IMG/VR virus record: IMGVR_UViG_3300036717_000070
Coordinates: 1 to 49,364 of that record
DNA: 49,364 nt
From: a virus
Strand: one strand, 5' to 3'
In this document: positions 14,523 through 23,133 of the stretch, piece after piece
Numbering within the stretch: position 1 is the stretch's first letter
How the letters are laid out: the number at the start of each line of letters is the position of its first letter
The notes under the pieces: model-generated
Told to the model about the DNA's origin: nothing
The model's input: the letters and a program-made list of their open reading frames with translations, nothing else
Databases searched by the model: none
Translations under genes and position numbers: made by a program

Positions 14523-15419
14523 CTATTGGGCGGTGATCGTGCCGCAGGCGATTCGATTCCAGGTGGTAATCGTCAGTTGGGCGGGGTTGGCTGCGCTGAA
14601 AGAAAACGAGCCGCCGCTGTACTGGTTGAGCGTGTCGATGGTCGTCGCGCTATCCTCTCCGCTGACATCGATCGAGCCGTTCTTAAAAACCGTGCCCGTG
14701 GTCAGGTCGGTTCCGCCGGAGCGATTATTCAGCAGCAACGTGCCGGCCACACTGGCCGTGGTGAGTGTCGCCGAGCCGCTGACAACCGCGGTCGCCCCGG
14801 TGGCGACGTTGAGCGTGGTTCCAGCCGTTCCGGCGTTGAACGTGCCGCCGGCGATGTTGGCCGTCGTCCAGGTTGCCGCCGGTCCGGTCGACAGTAGCCC
14901 GCCGCTTTGATTGATGGTGGTCACAGTCGACGTTTCGCCCGGCGCGCCGACGGCAAGTCCAACCTGGCCGGCAACGACATTCAACGTCGTCATGGCCGAA
15001 CCGAGCAGGCGAACGACCGGGAATCCGGTATCGACGGAAAATCCGCTTGTTGCTATGACGTTGACGACCGCCGTTGACGCGCCGACGTCCAGCTTGACCC
15101 GCTGCGGTCCTGGCGGGTTGCTGCCGTTGCTGGTCGGCGCGCCGATCGTGACGGTCGCCGCACCGATCTGCCAGTATCCGCCCGGCGCCGCCGACGTGCC
15201 GATGGTTCCGGTGTAACTCTGCCCGATGGTCAGGCTATTCAGGGCCACCGCCGACATATTCGAGGCGCCGATGCTCGCCAGCGTCACGCCGGGAACGGCC
15301 TGAACGTAGGCGTCGTCGCCGCTGGCCGGAGCGGTGCCCGTGGTGCCATCGGATTTAGTCCAATTGGCGCCTACGGTCGGATCGGTTGAAGATGAACTTG
15401 ACCAAAAGTATTTGCTCAT
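14523..15419 (-). CDS. Beta-solenoid virion protein
   Basis: A 298-residue protein of low complexity, very rich in Thr, Ser, Gly, Ala and Val, with short repeated beta strands (TTLNVATGATAVVSGSATL, TTASVAGTLLLNN, VVNVIATSGFSVDTG). This pattern fits a right-handed beta-helix such as autotransporter passengers or fibre proteins. There is no signal peptide. The N-terminus MSKYFWSSSSSTDPTVGANW recalls small capsid-bound adhesins. It sits among the neck genes, an odd place for a tail fibre, so a head fibre or decoration is plausible. Confidence 0.6.
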   Translation of the reverse strand: MSKYFWSSSSSTDPTVGANWTKSDGTTGTAPASGDDAYVQAVPGVTLASIGASNMSAVALNSLTIGQSYTGTIGTSAAPGGYWQIGAATVTIGAPTSNGSNPPGPQRVKLDVGASTAVVNVIATSGFSVDTGFPVVRLLGSAMTTLNVVAGQVGLAVGAPGETSTVTTINQSGGLLSTGPAATWTTANIAGGTFNAGTAGTTLNVATGATAVVSGSATLTTASVAGTLLLNNRSGGTDLTTGTVFKNGSIDVSGEDSATTIDTLNQYSGGSFSFSAANPAQLTITTWNRIACGTITAQ

Positions 15420-15715
15420 GGTGGGGTGATTTCTTTGATGATTACGCCGTCCGGCTTCGGCGGCAACTTTACGCCCATCGCCGCCGCCTCAGTGCGAGTC
15501 ACGATGCCCGCGGGGCGGGGCGGCATGCCTTGGATCGGACCAAGCGGCGTTAGGGGTGGCATAGACGCCGCGGGATGCGAAGGCTGCGAAAACACCAATG
15601 GCGCCGCCGACTCCCGCATGCACGCTTCGTTGCGCCAGTTGACGTATCCGAGCATCGCCAGCGCGCCGCCCAACAGACCGCAGAAAAACGACAGCACGAA
15701 TAGGGTGGTGATCAT
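15416..15715 (-). CDS. Small protein with N-terminal membrane segment
   Basis: A 99-residue product with a hydrophobic N-terminus (ITTLFVLSFFCGLLGGALAM) followed by a Pro-rich tail (MPPLTPLGPIQGMPPRPAG) ending in PKPDGVIIKEITPP. It may be membrane-anchored with the tail in the cytoplasm or periplasm. Its stop overlaps the start of the beta-solenoid gene and its start overlaps the stop of the gene before it. No family recognised. Confidence 0.6.
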   Translation of the reverse strand: MITTLFVLSFFCGLLGGALAMLGYVNWRNEACMRESAAPLVFSQPSHPAASMPPLTPLGPIQGMPPRPAGIVTRTEAAAMGVKLPPKPDGVIIKEITPP

Positions 15716-16206
15716 GGCAGCACGTCTACCAGTGAGACGAAAAAGTCAACCTTAATCGAAATGACCGACGCCCACGCCTTGCCGGATCGCGTTCCATTCC
15801 CGACGGCGCTGTCTTTGCCGTCTTGCATGCGCATGGCGATCGAGAAATCGAACCCAGTGAACGCTCCGTTAGACCAGCCAACGTTGACCGCCTGCTGGAT
15901 GTACCACTTCAGTTGGTTCACCGGAACGATTTGCAGGTCGGCGAACGCCATCGACAGCGTGTAGACCTGTTGCAGGTCTTGCGTCTGCCAGGTCGTGTAC
16001 GGGCCTTCCATCGCCTGCATCGATTGCCCGAGAATCAATTCGGGCAGGTCGCCCACCTGCACGACGGGCTTGATCGGAAACGGCGCCTTGCCGGAGTAGG
16101 CCGCCTGATTGCCGAGGCGCACCAGGGCCTTGATCCCGGCGTTGGCCGTCAGCGCCCCCCATAGGGCGGTGTAGACCTGCGTGAATGGATCGGGGGATTC
16201 GGCCAT
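15712..16206 (-). CDS. Probable neck or tail terminator protein
   Basis: A 164-residue protein: MAESPDPFTQVYTALWGAL, then alternating helix and strand (FPIKPVVQVGDLPELIL, VYTLSMAFADLQIVPVNQLK) and SVISIKVDFFVSLVDVL at the end. Size, fold by eye and position (after head genes, before the gp10-like protein and tail tube) fit a tail terminator or minor tail protein of the lambda gpU/gpZ kind. No clear motif supports a finer call. Confidence 0.5.
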   Translation of the reverse strand: MAESPDPFTQVYTALWGALTANAGIKALVRLGNQAAYSGKAPFPIKPVVQVGDLPELILGQSMQAMEGPYTTWQTQDLQQVYTLSMAFADLQIVPVNQLKWYIQQAVNVGWSNGAFTGFDFSIAMRMQDGKDSAVGNGTRSGKAWASVISIKVDFFVSLVDVLP

Positions 16207-16210
16207 GGGG

Positions 16211-18316
16211 TCACTTGACGCTTTGCAACTTCGGCGCGACTGGTAGCGTGGGGAGCTTAGCCGCCGGAGCCTCCGGCGATTCTACTCGTCCTCGTCGTCC
16301 TCCTCGTCGTCCTCCGTCTCCTTCAGAATTTCCGCCTCGTCCGTCGGCTCGTCCGGGTAACTCCCGGAGTTCACCAGGTCGATCAGACCCTGACTTACCG
16401 GCTGAATCGTCCGCGGAACGAACACGTGGTCCTTTGGCAGCATAAAAAACGTCTCCCGGCGCAATCTTGCGGCGCCCTAAAGTTTCCTCGAATCGCTCCC
16501 GATAACTCTTGGCGTTCTTCCCGACCCAATCCGCAGCCGCTGCGTTCGGCGTCATGCCCGTCTTTTCGGCGTGCGACTCCATCATCTTCGCCTGTTCCAG
16601 GTTCGCCGACTTGGTTTCCCAGTCTCGAAATGTTTCAGGCGGGATATACGATCGCAGGGCGACGGCAGCCGTGTTGTTCAACTTCGCTGCGACCGCTTCG
16701 CCAACCTTCTTCCGCGCGGCAACCAACTCTTTCAGGTTCGTCGGCGCCGGCATGGACTTAACCATAGACTCGGCGGTGCTGGCGGCAACGGCGGTTCGGA
16801 AGTCCTTTACCTTGAAACCGGGAGCGACAGAATGCAGGTACTCGCGTACCTTGGCATCGCTCGTATTATACAGTTTTCCACCGTCTTTTGCCCGTTTTTT
16901 CAGGTCTTCCGCCAGCTTTTCATCGTCAATAACCTGATGAATCGTGACGCCCTTTTTGCCGGTAAAATGCAGGGCAGTTTTACCTTCGGGCGTCGTCTGG
17001 ACGTGCTCGGCCAGCAGGGTGCTGGCGCCGTACGCTTTTTTCTCGGCTCCGGTGTTGGCATCGGAACCGATGCGGATGCCTGTTTGGTCGATCAGGTGGA
17101 GTACGGCCGCCTGTTCGGACGTATCGCCGGTGATTGCCTTGCGCAATTCGGCCAGTTTCGCCACGAAGGTTTTGACTCGGGCAAACTTCTTGGCCGCCTG
17201 CTTCTCGCCGTGCAGGTCGGAATAAACCCGGCTTTCGCGCCCTTTGGCGTCGGTCTGATACGCCTGTCGCATCGCCTTCGGATCGTCGCTCAAATGAAGG
17301 TTCGTATATCCGGGTGAGATTTTCAGCCGTTTCAGTCGCTCGGCGTGTTCGGGAACGTGCTCGACTCCCGACGGCTTGTGCGTACCGATGTAATCACCCG
17401 CGGCGTTGCGCTCGATTCGATGAAACCCCGGCTTTGCCGTTTCTGGATTCGGAGCCTTACCGTGCTCTCCGATCTCAGCTTCGCTTTTCCCGATCAAATG
17501 ATGCGGGCCGGCAATGGCCTGCCCATCTTTGATGTAAACATGCGCGCCGTGTACGGTTTTCCATTCGCCACCCGCCAACTCCGGTTCGTCTTTGCTCATC
17601 AGCATCGCCGGCGATTCAGACGACATCGACATGAGCCGGGGCGCCGTCGGAAAGTTGGGCATAGTCTGCGTCCTGTCTTTTGTAGCGGCGTGGATGAAAT
17701 GCGCTTCCATAGTGGTTCCCGGCCATTTCGTTTCGCTGTTTTTCACGTCGTCAACGCTCATCGCCGACGGCAGGTCGGCACGGGACACGGCCAGCAGACC
17801 ATGGCGGCTGGCATCACGGATGCGCGCTTTGAATTGATCCATCGTCAACGTCGGGTCCAACTTCCGCGCCTTTTCGTAGACGTGGCTGATGAACACCTTG
17901 TTGGAGCCGAAGCCGACGTCATGCTCGTCGGCCAATTTTCGAACCGTGCTGGCGAAGTCGGCCAGGGGGGCGGAATGAAGGCTTTGATTTGTCGGCGTGC
18001 CTGCGGCCACTGAATCCGTTGCCGGAACGGTTCGGCTATCGCTTGATGCGGGCGAATGCTCCATCGCCGCCTTGTGGAACGACTCCGATTCGTCCCGAGC
18101 GTTGAGCATCTTTGCGAAGTGCTCACCTGATTCGGCTGCTGGCTCCGCTTGCCCGCGCTGTCCATGCTCCGCGGCCTCAGCGTCTTTTTTGTCCGACCAC
18201 GAATGCAGCGTATGCCCGACCATCGCTTTTGGTCCGGCGACGATCTTGCCGTCCGGAGAAAGAGCGACCTTTGCGCCGTGAATCGTTCGCCAAATTGCGT
18301 CGGGAGGAATGGTCAT
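16211..18316 (-). CDS. Large head-operon protein with type IB DNA topoisomerase domain
   Basis: A 701-residue protein from the ATG at 18316, which overlaps the stop of the Mu F-like gene (CAATGA). Residues about 120-210 resemble a winged-helix module (GFGSNKVFISHVYEKARKL, MDQFKARIRDASRHGLLAVS). Two copies of a W[RK]T[IV]HGAxV...AGP motif lie near 9 and 252. Residues about 320-570 are a topoisomerase IB: LIDQTGIRIGSDAN (catalytic Arg near 415), HFTGKKGVTIHQ (Lys near 455), KVKDFRTAVA (Arg near 507) and LNNTAAVALRSYIPP (catalytic Tyr near 557). All catalytic residues are present. The tail is charged and low complexity. It would relax supercoils through a 3'-phosphotyrosyl bond. Placement next to the Mu F-like gene suggests a virion-packaged, injected enzyme. 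Confidence 0.85.
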   Translation of the reverse strand: MTIPPDAIWRTIHGAKVALSPDGKIVAGPKAMVGHTLHSWSDKKDAEAAEHGQRGQAEPAAESGEHFAKMLNARDESESFHKAAMEHSPASSDSRTVPATDSVAAGTPTNQSLHSAPLADFASTVRKLADEHDVGFGSNKVFISHVYEKARKLDPTLTMDQFKARIRDASRHGLLAVSRADLPSAMSVDDVKNSETKWPGTTMEAHFIHAATKDRTQTMPNFPTAPRLMSMSSESPAMLMSKDEPELAGGEWKTVHGAHVYIKDGQAIAGPHHLIGKSEAEIGEHGKAPNPETAKPGFHRIERNAAGDYIGTHKPSGVEHVPEHAERLKRLKISPGYTNLHLSDDPKAMRQAYQTDAKGRESRVYSDLHGEKQAAKKFARVKTFVAKLAELRKAITGDTSEQAAVLHLIDQTGIRIGSDANTGAEKKAYGASTLLAEHVQTTPEGKTALHFTGKKGVTIHQVIDDEKLAEDLKKRAKDGGKLYNTSDAKVREYLHSVAPGFKVKDFRTAVAASTAESMVKSMPAPTNLKELVAARKKVGEAVAAKLNNTAAVALRSYIPPETFRDWETKSANLEQAKMMESHAEKTGMTPNAAAADWVGKNAKSYRERFEETLGRRKIAPGDVFYAAKGPRVRSADDSAGKSGSDRPGELRELPGRADGRGGNSEGDGGRRGGRRGRVESPEAPAAKLPTLPVAPKLQSVK

Positions 18317-19032
18317 TGATACTCGACAAAGCAACGACAATGCGTCATGCATGGTCGAGTGCCCGGCAACGGCATGGCGCCAAGCGGCAACCATCCCGCT
18401 TCGGTAATCTCGGGACACGACGGGGAAAACTCGGTGGCGTGGCAATGATGGGCAGCGTCGTCTAACACGTTCCGCTCAAGCGTGAATACCGCGGCATGCG
18501 ATTCACGCCGCGCGTTGGAGAAGGCGCCCCAGCCGCTGGCCGCATACAACTCGGATCGCGCGCCGATTTGTGCCTCGCTCTTGTTCCCGTCGACAATATC
18601 GGACACGAAGTCCGCCAGTCTGCCGAAGTTGTAGTTTAGCGTGGCGCCAACCTTGTCCTTCACGCCGGTCAGTACCGCGCCGATCTTTTTCGTGAAGTTG
18701 CGGAACCCGCCGGACGCCAGCGCGCCCACGGCGACGTATTCGCTCTTGACCGTGCTCGCCATCGCCTGAACCCAGTCGGGCAGCGTCTCCGGCTCGATTG
18801 CGTATCGAGCCAGAGAACGGACCTCTTTCTTGCACGCCTCAACAAACTCGCTCGCCAGTTTTCGCACGTCAACGGGCTTGTCGGCGCCATCGACGTACTT
18901 TTGCTTCTTGGCGTTCCAGCGGAAGCCGATCAGGTCCAGAAGGCCACGGAACGGCTTGGCGATCAGGCGTTGCCAGAGCGAGCGCGCCGGCGGGAAGTCG
19001 GCGCCCGTGATGTTGGGATCGGGCGGGATCAT
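18313..19032 (-). CDS. Phage Mu F-like minor head protein
   Basis: A 239-residue protein whose C-terminal part has the Mu F/SPP1 gp7 signature: LERNVLDDAAHHCHATEF, then PLPGTRPCMTHCRCFVEY (the PxH...CRC-type ending with conserved Cys/His). The N-terminal two thirds are helical. The full-length family member is longer, so this is a short form consisting mainly of the C-terminal module. Such proteins are minor capsid components and often carry effector domains; here the topoisomerase IB protein follows by a stop-start overlap as if split off from it. Confidence 0.75.
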   Translation of the reverse strand: MIPPDPNITGADFPPARSLWQRLIAKPFRGLLDLIGFRWNAKKQKYVDGADKPVDVRKLASEFVEACKKEVRSLARYAIEPETLPDWVQAMASTVKSEYVAVGALASGGFRNFTKKIGAVLTGVKDKVGATLNYNFGRLADFVSDIVDGNKSEAQIGARSELYAASGWGAFSNARRESHAAVFTLERNVLDDAAHHCHATEFSPSCPEITEAGWLPLGAMPLPGTRPCMTHCRCFVEYQ

Positions 19033-19415
19033 CGCGCTTTAACCGCCTGGGACTTTCCCGACTCAACCAGTCCCTCCACCACATCGACGAGCTTCGTCAA
19101 CCTGGAGTCGATGCATCGCTCCATCTGCTCGGCCATCGGGTTGCGATACGCTGGCCGCGGGTTGGCGAGCGGTCCTTCCGGCGTCGGGTCAGCGATGCGT
19201 CCCGGCGCCTCTTTGATGCACTTGATTCCAACAAGTCGCTGCAACAGCGATTCCCAATACGCCTCCGGATCGGGCGTATTTTCCCCAGCGTCCGGCACGG
19301 GGTGAAGTCGTCGAAACTCGAACTCATTGAAGGCGCCGCCCTGATTCCACGGTCCGACGGAACCGGAAACGACCTCGAAAACACGGCCCTGATTCTGCTT
19401 GGAAATAGTGCTCAT
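19029..19415 (-). CDS. Hypothetical capsid-region protein, 128 residues
   Basis: The product begins MSTISKQNQGRVFEVVSG; GGAGAATCGCT stands before the ATG at 19415, so the longer frame from 19475 is not used. It has LHPVPDAGENTPDPEAYWESLLQ and ends in a helix (SRLTKLVDVVEGLVESG). It lies between the major capsid gene and the Mu F-like gene and overlaps the latter by 4 bases. A head completion role is possible; no family recognised. Confidence 0.6.
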   Translation of the reverse strand: MSTISKQNQGRVFEVVSGSVGPWNQGGAFNEFEFRRLHPVPDAGENTPDPEAYWESLLQRLVGIKCIKEAPGRIADPTPEGPLANPRPAYRNPMAEQMERCIDSRLTKLVDVVEGLVESGKSQAVKAR

Positions 19416-19505
19416 AGCGATTCTCCGAGAGAGTGAATGAAAGCGTACGGCCCGAACGCCGTACGCGAAACGCAAAACGACGGATTTCCCGCCGTTCTGC
19501 GTGGT

Positions 19506-20588
19506 TTAGCAGTTGACGATGCAGATACCCGAGGGATATTCGATGGTCAGGCCGCCGTTGAAGCCTGCATGAATCTCCAGGCGTGCCGGAGTTTCCTTCG
19601 GAGCGTTCATGCCGACGCCGCAGTCCTTGACGTAATTGTACGGACCCGGCGCATTGTCGGGGTTGTTCAGGCACATGGTGATTTGCCAGTGTCCGAGCGC
19701 CACGCTTCCCGGTCTTCGTCCGATCAGAACGCCCTTGCCGTTGGGGATGTACTTACTGAATTGCGTCACAGAGTTGGTGATCGGTCCAGCCACGGCCTGA
19801 TTCTGGTAGCCCTTGTCGTAAATTTCGACAGCGGGAAGGCCCTGACCCTGCCAGAAATTCGACACGTCCTTGATGGTGTTGATCGTCGCGCCAAACGCAT
19901 TGCGACGGCCGCCAAAATCGGTCGCGTTGGTGTTGTTGACCAAGCTGTTGGCCGTAACCTGATTGACGTACAGCGTGGACTCGGGTCCGAAGCTCGTGCC
20001 ATGGCCGACCGACTTCTGTTGCACGGTCTGGATGTCGGCGATGGGGGTCGCCGTCGCCGTCGTGCTCCACGGAATCGTTGCCGTAAACGTCTGCAACGGA
20101 AATGTAACGGTGTAGACGTTCGGTCCCGCCGGGCCATTGGTCGTGCTGACGGGGCCAAGGGGGATATTCAACGTGCCTGTCGTCAAAAGGGTCCAGGTGT
20201 TGAATTCCTTGCGCGCCTTCATACGGCTAAGCAACAGGCGGCTGGAATCGATCACATAGTCATCGATCTTGAGCACGCGGTCGGTCGCCAGCGGATCGCA
20301 ACGCTGGAGAAGTTCGCCTTCAGTGATAGACGTGAAATCGCCATAAACACCGGGCTTGTGGACAAACTGGCTCTGGCCCTGCCGTTCGACATACAGAGGC
20401 TTTCCGTCAACGCCGCGCATGGCCATCAGGCCATAGGCGTTGTCTTTCTGCCACCACCGGACCTCGAACGTCCGGCGCGGTTCGTCGGGGAAAAGAGAAA
20501 GGCCCAGGTAATCAGCAGGCGAGGTCGCCATCAGGTCCGGCGCAATCTCATACATCTCGGCAGCGGACGGGTAAACGATATTTAACAT
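19506..20588 (-). CDS. Major capsid protein, lambda gpE-like
   Basis: A 360-residue protein from the ATG at 20588, preceded by GGGAG. It fits the gpE group of HK97-fold capsid proteins: PDLMATSPADYLGLSLFPDE near the N-terminus, ARKEFNTWTLLTTGTL in the middle, then strands such as SVTQFSKYIPNGKGVLIGRRPG and a C-terminal LEIHAGFNGGLTIEYPSG. The gene follows protease/scaffold and decoration genes, the normal order. A larger in-frame start at 20651 has no ribosome site. It assembles the shell after scaffold-directed prohead formation. Confidence 0.82.
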   Translation of the reverse strand: MLNIVYPSAAEMYEIAPDLMATSPADYLGLSLFPDEPRRTFEVRWWQKDNAYGLMAMRGVDGKPLYVERQGQSQFVHKPGVYGDFTSITEGELLQRCDPLATDRVLKIDDYVIDSSRLLLSRMKARKEFNTWTLLTTGTLNIPLGPVSTTNGPAGPNVYTVTFPLQTFTATIPWSTTATATPIADIQTVQQKSVGHGTSFGPESTLYVNQVTANSLVNNTNATDFGGRRNAFGATINTIKDVSNFWQGQGLPAVEIYDKGYQNQAVAGPITNSVTQFSKYIPNGKGVLIGRRPGSVALGHWQITMCLNNPDNAPGPYNYVKDCGVGMNAPKETPARLEIHAGFNGGLTIEYPSGICIVNC

Positions 20589-20747
20589 TGGAGTGCTCCC
20601 GGCCCGCGGGCCGAAAAGCGCTTCCGAGCGAGCGAATCCGAGAAATGTCAAGGTAAAAACGGATCGGGCGACATTGCGTCTCGGTCACAATGCACTCGGC
20701 TAGCAAGGCCGGCCCGTCCGTGGCTCAATCAGGTGTCGATGGCTGGA
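20589..20747 (-). promoter_or_regulatory. Intergenic leader of the major capsid gene
   Basis: The longest gap inside the head operon (159 bases). On the minus strand it has TTGACA followed 17 bases later by CTCGGA (a weak -10), and close to the gene a perfect 14-base palindrome CGGCCCGCGGGCCG just before the GGGAG ribosome site. A capsid-specific promoter or an mRNA-stabilising hairpin would explain high capsid output. Confidence 0.4.
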
Positions 20748-21815
20748 TTACGGGAGATTCCAGAATCCATAGGGTTGAAGGATGTACGCCGACGGGCGGG
20801 AGATTTGGATGTCGGCGATGTTGCGACCGAACGCCGGCGTTGTGGTCGACTGGCTGACCGTGCCGGTGCCGACGACGGCCGACGTAACGGGCGGGATGTT
20901 TCCGATTAGCGTAGCCGTCAGAATCAACGTGCTCGTTCCGGTCGCCGTGGCGATTCCGGCGGCCAGCGTATCGTTGTTCCAGGCCGTCTTGAGCAGCGTC
21001 ACGATGCCCGTCGCCGTTTGCGTGGAGCCCACCGTCGCGGTGACAGTGTGAGTGGTCGCATTCGGCCAGGTGATCGTCAGCGTCCAGACGTCGCCGGTGG
21101 TGACGCTGCCACCGGGGGTGATCGTGATCACGCCGGAGGTTTGGCCGGTGACGGCCGGAGTTGTAATCACCAGGGCAACCGTGCCCGTTCCGCTGACGCC
21201 GGCGGCAAGGTTCATCGGGAGTCCCTTGGTTGCGGCGGTGACGATGAACGTGCTGGAGCCGCTGGACGCGCCGATTGCAACCAGGTCGGGGTTGGCGTTC
21301 CACGAGGCGATAAGCCCGGTGACGACCGCTGCGGCTGTCTGCGTGGCGCCGACGGTAAACGTAGCCTGCGCCCCAGCGGGCGACGTCACGGTGTAGATGT
21401 CGCCGGTGGTCGGGTTGGTCGGCGTGACAGTATCAACTTCCGCCGTCGGCGAGCCGGTGGGCGACGTGAGCAGCAACTGCGGGTCGAAAACGCCCGAGGT
21501 GAAAATGCCCGAGTATTCCAGCCCCGTGGCGTAGAAGTCGACGCCGGCTGGAGTGCCGGAGAACACCGGATAGAAAATACTGTTGCTGTCGGTGGCGCCG
21601 GCGACCTGATTGAACCCGGCGAAAATTTGGGTGCCGTCGGTGGCGTCCTTGTTGAAGGCGTAGGCCAGCCCGTTGCTGGTCTTGATGCCGATGGCCTGGC
21701 CGCGGGCCAGGGTAAGGCTAGGCCCGAACGCCACGGGGGCGATCACCGCCTTGCACGGAATGGCCGGGACGAGGATCTGCGCGCCCGGTGCAAAATAATA
21801 GGTTTGAGCAAACAT
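20748..21815 (-). CDS. Head decoration protein with tandem beta-sandwich repeats
   Basis: A 355-residue protein. The first 120 residues (QTYYFAPGAQILVPAIPC, SLTLARGQAIGIKTSNGLAY) look like a lambda gpD-type decoration protein. Two related blocks follow, about 125-225 and 225-325, each with TGD[IV][YW]T[VL]T, GATQTA or GSTQTA, a helix ending in W.N, and ATATGTSTL or GSSTFI. The end (FGRNIADIQISRPSAYILQP) returns to the decoration part. The gene lies between the protease and capsid genes, as gpD does. The inserted blocks resemble Ig-like domains that stud capsids and may bind surfaces. Confidence 0.7.
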   Translation of the reverse strand: MFAQTYYFAPGAQILVPAIPCKAVIAPVAFGPSLTLARGQAIGIKTSNGLAYAFNKDATDGTQIFAGFNQVAGATDSNSIFYPVFSGTPAGVDFYATGLEYSGIFTSGVFDPQLLLTSPTGSPTAEVDTVTPTNPTTGDIYTVTSPAGAQATFTVGATQTAAAVVTGLIASWNANPDLVAIGASSGSSTFIVTAATKGLPMNLAAGVSGTGTVALVITTPAVTGQTSGVITITPGGSVTTGDVWTLTITWPNATTHTVTATVGSTQTATGIVTLLKTAWNNDTLAAGIATATGTSTLILTATLIGNIPPVTSAVVGTGTVSQSTTTPAFGRNIADIQISRPSAYILQPYGFWNLP

Positions 21816-21879
21816 GAGGAATCTCCAATAGGAGGGTTGTTGAAAAACCGCTTACCGGACGCGGTTACATTTCGGTGGG

Positions 21880-22545
21880 TTAGGGTTTGGGGACTTCCAG
21901 CCCGATGCTGCCGAGAAGTTCGGCGCGACGTTCGGGAGTCAGCTTGCCCGTTGCGGCGTGATGGTCGGCGGCGGCGGGGTTCTCGCGGGAAAGCAGGTGT
22001 GTTGTCGCCGTGCGGGGCACGGTCTTCATGCTCGAAAGAACTTCCTGCAACAGCGCAACCACGATTCCGGCGGGGCAATCCTCGGCGCCTTCGTCGCGAG
22101 AAAGCATCAACACCGCTGGCTGATCGGACGTGCCGGCAAGAATCGACTTGACCTTTTTGGCGATGCCAGGGGTGAACTCGGGAATCCGTTCAACGAGCAG
22201 GTCGATGCGGTCGCCGATGCGAAGCGATCGTTCGGCCAGAACGCCGACGGCCTCGGAAGGCTCGCGACTCATTTGCAGAACGGATGCCGCCTCGGCTTTC
22301 GCGGCGTCACGCTCGGCATTCGCTTCGTCGGCGGCCATGCTCATTTGCAGGCACATTTCCTTCATGTCGCCATGGCTCTTCGCCACGGCGTCACGGTCCT
22401 TGAGCATGGCGTCACGGTCGCTCATCAACTTGACGTGATGCGTCAGCATGCGCGACATGACCTCATCGTCGGCCATTCCGGCGGTTGCGGCCTCGTCGCT
22501 GCCGCTCAACTGCATGATCGCCTGAGTTTTGTGCTCGGCTTTCAT
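21880..22545 (-). CDS. Nested scaffold protein (internal start in the protease gene)
   Basis: An internal in-frame ATG at 22545 (MKAEHKTQAIMQL) is preceded by AAGGAG at ideal 8-base spacing (AAGGAGATACTCCTATG), better than the start of the full gene. It would give a 221-residue scaffold made of the C-terminal half, as in Mu Z and lambda Nu3. Excess of this form over the full protein is expected in prohead assembly. Confidence 0.75.
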   Translation of the reverse strand: MKAEHKTQAIMQLSGSDEAATAGMADDEVMSRMLTHHVKLMSDRDAMLKDRDAVAKSHGDMKEMCLQMSMAADEANAERDAAKAEAASVLQMSREPSEAVGVLAERSLRIGDRIDLLVERIPEFTPGIAKKVKSILAGTSDQPAVLMLSRDEGAEDCPAGIVVALLQEVLSSMKTVPRTATTHLLSRENPAAADHHAATGKLTPERRAELLGSIGLEVPKP

Positions 22546-23130
22546 AGGAGTATCTCCTTGTGGTTCAGCGGCGGAGAGAGTGAACACGAGTACGTCTTGC
22601 TGGCTCTCTTCGCCGCGCGATGCGGCCAGCAATGGACCTTGTGAATCGGCAACTGGGACAGGCGTTATGGCGATATGCTCGATGCTGGCGCCGGGATATT
22701 TTCGCCCCTGGCCGTCGACGAAATCGCGCTGGATGCCGATCGAATTGCGGTTGCGGGTTGCCTCGATAATGGCGTCCTGGCCGATCAACTGCATTTCCGG
22801 GCAGAGCCATTTGTCGGCGTCAATGTCAGCGCCGACGATCCAGCCTCGGGCGCTGCCAGCCTTGAGACTGTGATCGGCGACGACGGGAATATCGATGCCG
22901 TTCTCGCGCATCGCCTTAAGGTTTTTCAAAACGTCCGCGGCGTCGGCATCGGACAGACGAAGCGATTCACGCTTGCCGGTCTTGCGGTTCAACGCCGAGT
23001 AGGCGGTGTTGAGTTTCATCGACTTGGCGCGCCGGTATGCGATCGGAGCGCCGAGCATGGACGTGGGACGGTCGCCGGCCGCGATCTCAGTCAGCGGCTC
23101 GCCGACGATGTATTGGGTTTTTGCTGACAT
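21880..23130 (-). CDS. Mu I-like prohead protease with C-terminal scaffold region
   Basis: A 416-residue protein. Residues 1-190 match Mu I-type serine proteases: MRENGIDIPVVADHSLKAGS (His of the active site near 88), ARGWIVGADI, then SIGIQRDFVDGQGRKYPGAS (catalytic Ser near 130) and HIAITPVPVAD. Residues about 195-416 are helical and charged (AADEANAERDAAKAEAASVLQ), typical of scaffold. The enzyme cuts scaffold and itself during head maturation. Gene order portal, protease/scaffold, decoration, capsid is standard. Confidence 0.8.
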   Translation of the reverse strand: MSAKTQYIVGEPLTEIAAGDRPTSMLGAPIAYRRAKSMKLNTAYSALNRKTGKRESLRLSDADAADVLKNLKAMRENGIDIPVVADHSLKAGSARGWIVGADIDADKWLCPEMQLIGQDAIIEATRNRNSIGIQRDFVDGQGRKYPGASIEHIAITPVPVADSQGPLLAASRGEESQQDVLVFTLSAAEPQGDTPMKAEHKTQAIMQLSGSDEAATAGMADDEVMSRMLTHHVKLMSDRDAMLKDRDAVAKSHGDMKEMCLQMSMAADEANAERDAAKAEAASVLQMSREPSEAVGVLAERSLRIGDRIDLLVERIPEFTPGIAKKVKSILAGTSDQPAVLMLSRDEGAEDCPAGIVVALLQEVLSSMKTVPRTATTHLLSRENPAAADHHAATGKLTPERRAELLGSIGLEVPKP

Positions 23131-23133
23131 GAT

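Noticed and set aside
21018-22151. Plus-strand frame of 377 residues
   Set aside because: Antisense of the decoration and protease genes.
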